A stretch of 64,000 nucleotides of DNA from Bin5 sp965208965. Lineage in GTDB: Bacteria; Chloroflexota; Anaerolineae; Caldilineales; Caldilineaceae. How positions within the stretch are numbered: the first letter of the stretch is position 1; each line of letters starts with the position of its first letter. The DNA lies in assembly GCA_965208965.1 (NCBI GenBank), contig OZ242384.1, positions 1,116,001 through 1,180,000 of the forward strand, given 5' to 3'. The notes beneath the pieces were generated by a model. The model was not told the DNA's origin. It was given only the letters and a program-made list of their open reading frames with translations, and made no database searches. Shown here in pieces: positions 45,298 to 53,197 of the stretch. The position numbers and the translations under genes were made by a program.

Positions 45298-46932
45298 ATG
45301 TCTCACTCACTTCGAATTCTGTCATCTGTTCTCGCGCTGTTGTTCCTCCTGGCCGCTTGCACCCTTGCCGCGCCCGGTACAACTTCCGCCGGCGCCTCGG
45401 CAGAGTCGGCCAACCAGGGTTCGCAATCCGCTGCCGTCGCCGACGCTGCAACGGAGCGGCCCACGCTGACGGCGGGCGTCATCTGGCTGGACAGCCCCCT
45501 GGATCCGGTGGAGGGCGGCTACGTCTCCACCCAGTCGGCACTGTCGGAGACCTTGTTCCGACTCTCAGGAACCACCCTGAGTCCCGAACCGTGGCTGGCG
45601 ACGGAAGCCACACACGTAGCCCCCCTTATCTGGAGGATCGGAATCCGGGAGGGCGTCAAATTCCACAACGGGAATGTGATGGATGCGCAAGCGGTGAAGG
45701 CCTCCCTGGAGCGGGCTATCCGATTGTCGCCGGCGGCGGCCGATACATTGTCCGTTGACGCGATAACGGTCGAGGACGGGCAAACCATCACCATCAAAAC
45801 GACGGTAGAGCAGCCCACCCTGCCCGGACTGTTGATCTTGCCGGCCCTCGCCATTACCGACGCGGCGGCGGCGGACGCAGCCGGAGAGGGCAATTTCATC
45901 GCCGCCGGAGCCCTTACCGGCCCCTACATCCCCACCGAGTACACGCCAAAGGAACGACTTGACAGCGTAGCCAACGACGACTACTGGGGCGGAACGCCTC
46001 CGCTGGCCAGCATCAAACACATCGCCATTCCCGACACCAACAGCCGGGAGTTGGCCCTGCAAGCCGGGGACATCGACGTTGCCATCAACGTATCACCCAA
46101 TGGCGCCCAGGCGATCAACGCCCACCAAGGGACACACACCGAGACCTCCGGCATCGGCACCTCGCTGGTCCTGTGGTGGGTGAACTTCGAGCGCGGCGCC
46201 CTGGCCGACCCGCTGGTGCGCCGGGCGGTGGCCCACGCCATCGACCGGGAGAGCATCGCCGGTCTGGTCGCGCCTCCCGGCTCCGGGTCCTTCGCTGAGC
46301 TCCTGCTCCCGGATGCCCTCGTGGCGTGTCCCGGCGTGAACGCGCTGGGTTACGATCCTGACGTAGCGCGCAATCTGTTGGCTCAGGCCGGCTACGCCGA
46401 CAGCGACGGCGATGGAATCCTGGACAAGGACGGTCAGCCGCTGGAAATTATCATCGGCGGTTACCCCGAAAGGTTCCAGCTGCCCATTATGGCCGAGGCC
46501 GCCCAAGCCATGCTCACCGATGTGGGCATCAAGACCGAGGTGCTCATAACAGAATGGTCGGTGGTCAAGGAGCCTGCATGGGATCTCTTCGGCTGGTACA
46601 ACACTGTCGTGCAAGGCGGGGGAGACCCGGTATTCAACATCAGCAAGTTCGCCGGGTTGAAGGGCGACGCTAGCGGCAGCGGGACCAACAACTATGGGCA
46701 CTACGACGCTTCCCGCCTGGTGGACATAGTCGCCCCATCCACCTCCGTGTCCGACTTGGAGGGTCGAAAGGACATAGCCTGCGAGGCCCTGGCGGTGGTC
46801 ACCGAAGACGCCGCATTCTTGCCGGTGGCGCATGTGAATATGGTGTACGGCGTCAGTGACCGGGTCACCGGTTTCCAGGCCCACCCAACCTCCCACTATT
46901 TCTTCGACCACCGCGTTGGACTGAGCGAGTAA
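45298..46932 (+). CDS. ABC transporter substrate-binding lipoprotein, nickel/peptide/metallophore type
   Basis: A 544-residue SBP_bac_5 protein with a lipoprotein signal (FLLAAC). Family features are IREGVKFHNGNVMDAQAVKA near residue 118, PTEYTPKERLDSVANDDYWGG and VRRAVAHAIDRESI. Members of this size bind peptides, nickel-ligand complexes or opine-type metallophores (NikA/CntA). The candidate Zur operator and zur remnant upstream favour zinc or zinc-metallophore uptake (inference). AAAGGG lies 9 nt before the ATG. Its signal peptide is closely similar in DNA to that of the zinc-binding protein at 49218, while the mature parts are unrelated. Confidence 0.85.
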   Translation: MSHSLRILSSVLALLFLLAACTLAAPGTTSAGASAESANQGSQSAAVADAATERPTLTAGVIWLDSPLDPVEGGYVSTQSALSETLFRLSGTTLSPEPWLATEATHVAPLIWRIGIREGVKFHNGNVMDAQAVKASLERAIRLSPAAADTLSVDAITVEDGQTITIKTTVEQPTLPGLLILPALAITDAAAADAAGEGNFIAAGALTGPYIPTEYTPKERLDSVANDDYWGGTPPLASIKHIAIPDTNSRELALQAGDIDVAINVSPNGAQAINAHQGTHTETSGIGTSLVLWWVNFERGALADPLVRRAVAHAIDRESIAGLVAPPGSGSFAELLLPDALVACPGVNALGYDPDVARNLLAQAGYADSDGDGILDKDGQPLEIIIGGYPERFQLPIMAEAAQAMLTDVGIKTEVLITEWSVVKEPAWDLFGWYNTVVQGGGDPVFNISKFAGLKGDASGSGTNNYGHYDASRLVDIVAPSTSVSDLEGRKDIACEALAVVTEDAAFLPVAHVNMVYGVSDRVTGFQAHPTSHYFFDHRVGLSE

Positions 46933-46975
46933 CGAGGTAGCGGGATAACGGGTGCAGGGGTATAGGTTCCCCAGC

Positions 46976-47932
46976 ATGGGAGCGTACCTGGTACGAAGGT
47001 TGGCCACGCTGCCACTGCTGCTTCTGGGCATCTCGGCCGCCAGTTTCGCGCTGCTGAATCTGGCGCCGGGAGACCCGGCAGAGATTGTATTGCGCCAGCG
47101 CAACCCGGCCCAGTTGCCCAGCTCGGCGGAGGTGGCGGCCATGCGCATCGAATTGGGCCTGGACGCCCCTCTACCGGTGCAATACACTCGCTGGGTTTCG
47201 CGCGCGCTGGCGGGCGACCTGGGTCAGTCATACGTAACCGAACAGCCGGTGGCCGCCCAGCTGGCCCGCCGCACCGTTCCAACGGCGCTGCTCACCGCAG
47301 CCGCCCTGGCCCTGGCGCTGCTGGTCGCCGTTCCCATCGGCATACTATCGGCACGGCGGCGGGGCAGCTCCTTGGATGCCGTCGCCCGCTTGGCGGCGCT
47401 GGTGGGCGCGGCTGCTCCATCCTACGCCCTGGCCTATGGACTGATCATCCTGTTCGCGGTGAAACTGTCGTGGCTACCGGCTCTGGGCTATGGTTCGGCG
47501 GCGCAAATGATCCTCCCGGCCGCCGCGCTCTCTCTGGCGCCGATGGCTCAACTGATGCGGCTCATCCGCGCCAGTATGCTGGAAACTCTGGGGCAGGACT
47601 ATATTCGAACGGCGCGGGCCAAGGGGTTATCGGAGCAAACCGTTTCCACTGGACACGCTCTGCGCAACGCGCTGCTGCCGGTAATCGGGGCTATGGGAGT
47701 TCACTTGGGTTACCTGCTCAGCGGCGCCGTCATAGTGGAGACCATCTTCACCTGGCCCGGATTGGGTCAGTTGATTGTGGGGGCGGCGCTGACCCGGGAC
47801 TACCCCGTAGTGCAGGGGTTCGTGACCTACATCGCGGTGGTGGTCCTGTTGGTCAACCTGGTCGCGGACGTTGCCTTGCGTGTTGCCGACCCGCGCCTGC
47901 GTTTCGGACGGGAAGAGAGGTTTCGATTTTGA
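46976..47932 (+). CDS. ABC transporter permease (DppB/NikB-like)
   Basis: A 318-residue permease starting MGAYLVRRLATLPLLLLG, with LNLAPGDPAEIVL, GDLGQSYVTEQPV and the ATPase-docking loop GQDYIRTARAKGL. It has six predicted helices. GTG 46952 is an alternative start. It lies 43 nt after the binding-protein gene and ends overlapping the next permease gene (TTGA). Confidence 0.88.
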   Translation: MGAYLVRRLATLPLLLLGISAASFALLNLAPGDPAEIVLRQRNPAQLPSSAEVAAMRIELGLDAPLPVQYTRWVSRALAGDLGQSYVTEQPVAAQLARRTVPTALLTAAALALALLVAVPIGILSARRRGSSLDAVARLAALVGAAAPSYALAYGLIILFAVKLSWLPALGYGSAAQMILPAAALSLAPMAQLMRLIRASMLETLGQDYIRTARAKGLSEQTVSTGHALRNALLPVIGAMGVHLGYLLSGAVIVETIFTWPGLGQLIVGAALTRDYPVVQGFVTYIAVVVLLVNLVADVALRVADPRLRFGREERFRF

Positions 47933-48861
47933 ACGACCTCCCCAAAATGTCAACGGTACCTGGCGATGCTAAGAATGCCGGAGAACGGGTTCCCGCTCTG
48001 GCCATAGGCGGGAGGGCGCGTCAGCGGCGGAGGTGGATGGTGCCGTTGCGGGAACCCGGAACCATGTTGGGGTTGTTCCTGGTGGTGTCGCTGCTGCTGG
48101 GAGGACTGTTGGCGCCCTGGCTACCGCTGGATGATCCCACCGAGATCAACTTGCCCGAACGGTTGCTCTCGCCGTCCGTGACACACCCCATTGGCACCGA
48201 CCACCTGGGACGGGACACCTTCAGCCGGGTCGTTCATGGGGGGCGCATGACGCTGCTGGCCGCCATCACCACGCTGGCCCTGAGCATGACCATCGCGCTG
48301 ACGGTGGGCATAGTTTCCGGATACCACGGCGGCTGGCTGGACACCGCGTTGATGGGTATCGTGGACCTGCTCCTGGCGTTTCCATCGCTGATCCTGGCGC
48401 TGGCCGTAGCGGGAGCGCTGGGACCCGGACTGTTGAACGTTCTGCTGGCAGCTGGCGCGGTCTGGTGGGTGGGGCACGCTCGCATCATCCGCGCGGTTAC
48501 CCTGGGGGCGCGGCAGATGGAGTACGTGATGTCGGCGCGCGTAACCGGTGCTGGCAACCTGCGCATAATACTGCGACACATTGCCCCAAACATCATCGGC
48601 CCCATCGTCGTGATCGCTTCCCTGGACGTGGGCTGGATCATCCTGGGCATTGCCGGCCTGAACTTCCTGGGACTCGGAGCGCAACCCCCCACGCCGGAAT
48701 GGGGGGCTATGCTCAACGACGCCCGCCCGCACTTGCAAACCGCGCCGCGCCTACTGCTGATACCTGGCGCAGCCATCTTTCTGGCAGTGCTTGGATTCAA
48801 TTTGCTCGGCGATGGTCTGAGAGACCTGCTTGATCCTCGGACGATGCAGACGCCGGGTTGA
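47929..48861 (+). CDS. ABC transporter permease (DppC/NikC-like)
   Basis: A permease of about 310 residues. After the first helix (LGLFLVVSLLLGGLLAPW) it shows GTDHLGRDTFSRVVHGGRM and the docking loop MEYVMSARVTGAGNLRII. The TTG at 47929, with GAGAGG upstream and a 4-nt overlap with the preceding stop, is preferred; ATG 47947 is possible. No ATP-binding gene follows: the next feature is the second zinc module, so ATPase subunits must come from elsewhere, such as an OppDF-type pair. Confidence 0.85.
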   Translation: MNDLPKMSTVPGDAKNAGERVPALAIGGRARQRRRWMVPLREPGTMLGLFLVVSLLLGGLLAPWLPLDDPTEINLPERLLSPSVTHPIGTDHLGRDTFSRVVHGGRMTLLAAITTLALSMTIALTVGIVSGYHGGWLDTALMGIVDLLLAFPSLILALAVAGALGPGLLNVLLAAGAVWWVGHARIIRAVTLGARQMEYVMSARVTGAGNLRIILRHIAPNIIGPIVVIASLDVGWIILGIAGLNFLGLGAQPPTPEWGAMLNDARPHLQTAPRLLLIPGAAIFLAVLGFNLLGDGLRDLLDPRTMQTPG

Positions 48862-48926
48862 TCTACCGCTTGCCAAGCTGCTTCAAGATACAGATGCGAT
48901 TGCATTGAGTTGACGGGAAACCGGTA

Positions 48927-48981
48927 TTGACACCGCCGTCAGCCTGTGCTACACTGCAATCTGTTGCAAAAATTTGCAGCA
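48927..48981 (+). promoter_or_regulatory. Promoter and palindromic operator, zinc module 2
   Basis: TTGACA (48927-48932), 17 nt, TACACT (48950-48955), then TGTTGCAAA-AA-TTTGCAGCA (48962-48981), a palindrome with one mismatch, extended on both sides by TC/GA. This is the diverged copy of the module-1 element at 45003-45057, with identical spacing. Confidence 0.7.
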
Positions 48982-48989
48982 GATACAAT

Positions 48990-49180
48990 TATCGTTTCCC
49001 GCAATACGACAGAGATCGGGCGGCAGTTACGCAAATCCGTCTACCGGGTACTGCGCTTTCTGACAGAATAGCACATCCTGGCGATGGATCCCCAATACGA
49101 CTTTGAGATCGATGTAGGTCATCTCCCGTTCTTTGGGCATTGCACCGACTGCCGCAGTTCTGTTGGACGCCTATTGTGGG
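48990..49180 (+). pseudogene. Internally deleted zur (Fur-family) remnant, copy 2
   Basis: It carries the same two deletions as copy 1: CTACCGGGTACTG joined directly after the CAAATC block, and CTGGCGATGGAT joined to CCCAATACGACTTTGAGATCG. The reading frame is stopped by TAG after CTGACAGAA. The C-terminal Zur residues (FGHCTDCRSS) are still readable in one frame. Identical deletion joints show that copies 1 and 2 share a recent parent. Confidence 0.8.
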
Positions 49181-49217
49181 GGCACACGTCACCAGTCTGG
49201 TGAAAGGGTACCCGCAG

Positions 49218-51485
49218 ATGCTTCACTCACTTCGAATTCTCACATCGCTTCTGGCAATTCTGTTCCTCCTCGCCGCTTGCGCCCCAGTCGCGCCTACAAA
49301 TGTCCAGCCAGACCAGGAGGCGTCACCCTCCGACACGCCGGTCCAGGTGGTGGCAACCACCAACTTCGCGGCCGATTGGGCTCGCGTGGTTGGTGGAAGC
49401 AGGGTAGAGGTCTTCAGCCTGCTTCCGGTAGGCGGCGATCCGCACACCTTTCTGCCAGGCGCTCGCGACGTTGCCAGGGTAGCTGACGCCGATCTTGTGT
49501 TGACTGTCGGTCTCGGCCTGGAGGCCGACTGGCTGCAGGATCTGTTACACAACGCCAGTGCAGACGAGTCCAGGATCGTCGCGCTTGGTGAAGGTGTCGA
49601 TCCGATCGACTTCACCATGGTCGATATGCATGACGATCACGGGGATGAAGACGAGCATGGCCATGACGAGGATGAGCACGGCCATGCCGAGGATGAGCAC
49701 GAGGACGAGCATGGCCATGACGAGATGATCATGGGGCGCTTGCTCGTTGCGGATGCGGTAGAAGCGCACCTCTCCGTCATCGATCTTTCTACCGGTGACG
49801 TTGACAGCGGAATCTTCAAGGTCGCCGCGCCCCGCGCCACCGTGCACGCCAGCCCCGCTCACCGCTACGCCATCGTCCTCGCCCGCGGACCGGAGGACGG
49901 CGACGACCGGATCCACATCTTCGACAGCGGCGTCTTCCTCGTCGAGCACGGCGATCACTACGACCTCGTCACCCAGCCCGTCTCCCGTCATGCATTGGAG
50001 ATCGCTGACGAGCAGCCGGTCCATTATGTCAACAGCCACGGCTGGACCGCAATCTTCGCAGACATCAACGGTCATGCCATCCTGATCAACGAGGCGGACC
50101 TGGCGAACTCACGCGGCGACTATGAGCCGGTCGTGCTTGAGGCCGGACCGCAGCATGGCGCCGCGCTTGTCATCTCCGACGAGCACGTCGTCGTTACCAC
50201 GAAGAATCCCGACTACCCCGAGAATTCCGACAGCAGCCTGCCTGTTGGCGTGGAAGTTCGCGACTTCAGTGGTCAGGTCGTCTACGACGCCAGCAATCGC
50301 TCATGCCCGGGCATGCACGGTGAGTCCCACAATGAGTATGGCGTCGCCCTTGGATGCACCGGCGGCGTGCTCTTCCTCCACACTCACGATGGCGAGTACG
50401 TGCACGAGTTCATCGCCAATCCGCCGGAGATGCGCGAAGACTCTCGGATCGGGTCAGTCTACGGTCACCACCACGTCGAGCATTTCTTCGGCAAGGCCTC
50501 CTACTACGACGGTCAGGGCTTCGCCGACGATGGCATTTGGCTGATCGACGTGGACCACAGCGAAATGCGCCAGGTGTTCAGCGAGCCAAGCGTTTCCACG
50601 AAGTTCTCCAGCGATGGCGAACTGCTCTACGTGCTCGGCGCTGACGGCGTGCTGCACGCGCTCGACGCGCATGACGGCGAACTGCTCAAGACCATGGAGT
50701 TGGTCGGGCCTGGTGATGCCGGCCGTCCCGCCTTCATCGTTGTTGGCGAGTGGCTCTACGTCGCCGACCCCAACAGCGGCCACGTCATGGCCGTCCACCT
50801 TGAAGAGATGGCGATCGAGGAGGAGTGGGAAGTCGGCGGCGCGCCGTCCAGCCTGGCGTTCGTCGGACTCGTCGACTCGGGCGGCGCGCCCGATGAAGGC
50901 CATGACGAGCACGAAGAGGACGAGCACGGCCACGGCCATGAAGGGCACGACCACGGCCCTCTGGATCCTCACTTCTGGTTCGATCCGATCCGGGTGAAGG
51001 TTGCGGTCAACGAGATAGCCGCCCGGCTTTCGGCTATCGACCCTGAAGGCGCGGAGACCTACCTGCGGAACGCCTCTGAGTATGGGAAGCAGCTCGACGA
51101 GCTTCACGCCTGGACCCTGGAGCAGGTCAGTGCTGTGGCGCCGGAGCGCAGACTGCTGGTTACATCACACGACGCCTTCTCCTACTTCGCAGTGTTGTAT
51201 GGGTTCGAGATCGTCGGCCTGGTTATACCGTCTCTTGCGACGCACGTGGAGCCGTCTGCGGAGCACATTGCGGCACTGGTCGAGGTGGTACGGGAACACG
51301 ACTTGCCGGCGCTGTTTGGCGAGACGACGGTCAGTGAGAGGCTGGCGCAAACCATAGCAACCGAGACTGGCGCGCAGCTGTTCCGGCTCTATTCCGGTTC
51401 CCTTGGGCCGGAGGGCAGCGGCGCTGACACCTACCTTGGCATGGTGCGTACAAACGTGGAACGCATCGTTGAGGCTTTGAAATGA
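49218..51485 (+). CDS. Zinc ABC transporter binding lipoprotein with inserted AztD-like propeller (ZnuA/AztC-AztD nested fusion)
   Basis: A 755-residue lipoprotein (C21 after FLLAA). Residues 42-136 are the N-terminal ZnuA/TroA half with the zinc ligand H76 in GGDPHTF. A first His/Asp/Glu-rich stretch covers 138-168. Residues 171-552 resemble the zinc chaperone AztD, a beta-propeller: GRLLVADAVEAHLSVIDL, VHYVNSHGWTAIFADINGHA, CPGMHGES, GYVLG-like blades and HALDAHDGELLKTM. A second His-rich stretch covers 558-580. The C-terminal ZnuA half follows with ligands H585 (LDPHFWFDP), H651 (TSHDAFSYF) and D737 (SGADTYLGM). All four expected metal ligands remain. ATG 49218 follows AAAGGG. The ATPase and permease genes follow directly. 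Confidence 0.85.
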   Translation: MLHSLRILTSLLAILFLLAACAPVAPTNVQPDQEASPSDTPVQVVATTNFAADWARVVGGSRVEVFSLLPVGGDPHTFLPGARDVARVADADLVLTVGLGLEADWLQDLLHNASADESRIVALGEGVDPIDFTMVDMHDDHGDEDEHGHDEDEHGHAEDEHEDEHGHDEMIMGRLLVADAVEAHLSVIDLSTGDVDSGIFKVAAPRATVHASPAHRYAIVLARGPEDGDDRIHIFDSGVFLVEHGDHYDLVTQPVSRHALEIADEQPVHYVNSHGWTAIFADINGHAILINEADLANSRGDYEPVVLEAGPQHGAALVISDEHVVVTTKNPDYPENSDSSLPVGVEVRDFSGQVVYDASNRSCPGMHGESHNEYGVALGCTGGVLFLHTHDGEYVHEFIANPPEMREDSRIGSVYGHHHVEHFFGKASYYDGQGFADDGIWLIDVDHSEMRQVFSEPSVSTKFSSDGELLYVLGADGVLHALDAHDGELLKTMELVGPGDAGRPAFIVVGEWLYVADPNSGHVMAVHLEEMAIEEEWEVGGAPSSLAFVGLVDSGGAPDEGHDEHEEDEHGHGHEGHDHGPLDPHFWFDPIRVKVAVNEIAARLSAIDPEGAETYLRNASEYGKQLDELHAWTLEQVSAVAPERRLLVTSHDAFSYFAVLYGFEIVGLVIPSLATHVEPSAEHIAALVEVVREHDLPALFGETTVSERLAQTIATETGAQLFRLYSGSLGPEGSGADTYLGMVRTNVERIVEALK

Positions 51486-52237
51486 ACACCGCTCATTACC
51501 CGCACGCCGCCAGAATGTCGCTTCAGGACGTGACCGTCGAGTTCGATGGACACAAGGCCCTGAGCGGCGTCAGCTTCGACGTAGGTGCGGGGACGCTGAT
51601 GGGCGTTGTAGGACCGAACGGAGCCGGCAAGAGCACGCTGTTCAATGCGATTGCCGGGCTCCTCCCGGTCCGCCGGGGGAAGGTGACCCTTCACCGTGTG
51701 GACCAGGGAAACGGCGCGCTGGCCTACGTGCCTCAGCGAGAGAGCGTCAACTGGCGGTTCCCCGTGACCGCCATGGACGTTGTCATGATGGGCCGCTGCT
51801 GTCGGCTGGGATGGTGCCGGCGGCCCGGGAAGAGAGATCGCGAGCTTGTCGACGACTGCCTGTGCCGCGTGGGTCTGTCGGACCATCGCTCGGCTCTGAT
51901 GACGGAGCTTTCGGGCGGGCAGAGGCAGAGGGTATTCGTAGCCAGGGCGCTCACCCAGGAGGCGAGCGTGCTCCTTCTGGATGAAGCCTTCAGCGGCGTC
52001 GACGCGGGCGCGCAGGAGGGCCTCGTAGAGGTCCTCCAAACAGTGCGCAATGAAGGACGCATTGTCCTGCTGGCGACCCACGATCTGACCAACCTGGCCG
52101 GTCGCTTCGACCAGGTCCTGTGTCTCAACCGCCGCGTGTGCGCCTGCGGCCCTCCCGACGAGGTGTTTACCTCCGAGGTCATGGAGCAGCTGTACGGCGC
52201 CCACGGTGTGAATCTCGCGATGGACGGGGAGCGGTAG
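51482..52237 (+). CDS. znuC: Zinc ABC transporter ATP-binding protein (ZnuC/AztA-like)
   Basis: A 251-residue ATPase: Walker A GPNGAGKST, signature LSGGQRQRVF, Walker B VLLLDEAFSGVD, H-loop LLATHDLTNL. In Walker B, DEAF replaces the more usual DEPF. Its ATG overlaps the binding-protein stop (ATGA). It energises the permease encoded 9 nt downstream. Confidence 0.92.
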   Translation: MNTAHYPHAARMSLQDVTVEFDGHKALSGVSFDVGAGTLMGVVGPNGAGKSTLFNAIAGLLPVRRGKVTLHRVDQGNGALAYVPQRESVNWRFPVTAMDVVMMGRCCRLGWCRRPGKRDRELVDDCLCRVGLSDHRSALMTELSGGQRQRVFVARALTQEASVLLLDEAFSGVDAGAQEGLVEVLQTVRNEGRIVLLATHDLTNLAGRFDQVLCLNRRVCACGPPDEVFTSEVMEQLYGAHGVNLAMDGER

Positions 52238-52246
52238 CAAGAGGAC

Positions 52247-53065
52247 GTGATAGAGTTCTTTGTCGCGCCGCTTGAGTACGGCTTCATGGTGAGGGCCCTG
52301 ATCGGCTCGGTGCTTGTTGGCGTGATGTGTCCGCTGGTCGGCGCGTACGTTGTCACCAGGAACCTGGCCTTCATGGGGGACGCTCTCGCCCACGCCGTGC
52401 TGCCGGGCATGGTGCTTGGATTCATCGCGGGCATCAACCCGGCCATCGCCGCCGTCCCAACAGGCGTCGCCGTTGCCGTGCTGGTCAGGATTGTGAGCCG
52501 GCGCGCCGGCCTCAGCACGGATACTTCCATAGGCATCCTCTTTGCGGCCATGTTTGCGCTGGGACTTGCGATGCTGTCGACTGCAACGACGATTCGGGTC
52601 GATATGGAAGACCTGCTTCTGGGGCAGCTCCTGGGCATATCTCCGACCAGCATCTATGTGTCGCTTGGGATAACCGCGGCGGTCATCCTGGGGCTGTTCG
52701 CTCTACACCACTGGCTGCTGTTCGCGAGCTTCGATCCCGTGGGGGCCCAGGTTCTCGGCAAGCGCACCAGCATCGTTGATTACGTGTTCCTGGTCATGCT
52801 TGCCCTTGTTATCGTGATCGGAATTCAGGCGGCGGGCGTCATTCTTGTCATGGCGATGCTGGTAACACCTGCCGCCACGGCCTATCTGCTGGTCAGACGT
52901 TTTGTCTCGATGATGGTGGTGGCCGCGTTGCTAGGGACCGCGGCCGCCGTGACCGGCCTATACGTCTCCTACCACTTCAATCTGCCCGCCGGTCCTGCCA
53001 TGACCCTGGTGGCAAGCGGGATCTTCGCGCTGGCAGTTGTATTCAGGCGAAGAGCCCCCGTCTGA
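52247..53065 (+). CDS. znuB: Zinc ABC transporter permease (ZnuB/AztB-like)
   Basis: A 272-residue ABC-3 family permease with eight or nine helices. It opens with FFVAPLEYGFMVRALIGSVLVG, then YVVTRNLAFMGDALAHAVLPG and, later, AAGVILVMAMLVTPAATAYLL, all hallmarks of zinc/manganese permeases. The start is GTG 52247. It completes the transporter with the binding protein and ATPase. Confidence 0.92.
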   Translation: MIEFFVAPLEYGFMVRALIGSVLVGVMCPLVGAYVVTRNLAFMGDALAHAVLPGMVLGFIAGINPAIAAVPTGVAVAVLVRIVSRRAGLSTDTSIGILFAAMFALGLAMLSTATTIRVDMEDLLLGQLLGISPTSIYVSLGITAAVILGLFALHHWLLFASFDPVGAQVLGKRTSIVDYVFLVMLALVIVIGIQAAGVILVMAMLVTPAATAYLLVRRFVSMMVVAALLGTAAAVTGLYVSYHFNLPAGPAMTLVASGIFALAVVFRRRAPV

Positions 53066-53197
53066 GGAATCCTCTTCTCGCGAAAGCGGGCTCGTCCGAA
53101 TTGGTAAGGGAAGGCTGGTTTCTCGATTTGCCGGGAGTCATGTACGCCCATAACGAGCGCATGCACCCATAGACAAGAGAAAATAGAGAGGACAAAG

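Noticed and set aside
49630..49730. Possible CRISPR-like repeat array
   Set aside because: The short repeats are in-frame codons for a His/Asp/Glu-rich loop, with no spacers.
49545..50075. Minus-strand frame opposite the His-rich region of the zinc-binding protein
   Set aside because: Val/Asp-rich antisense product of the repetitive GACGAGCATGGC coding sequence.
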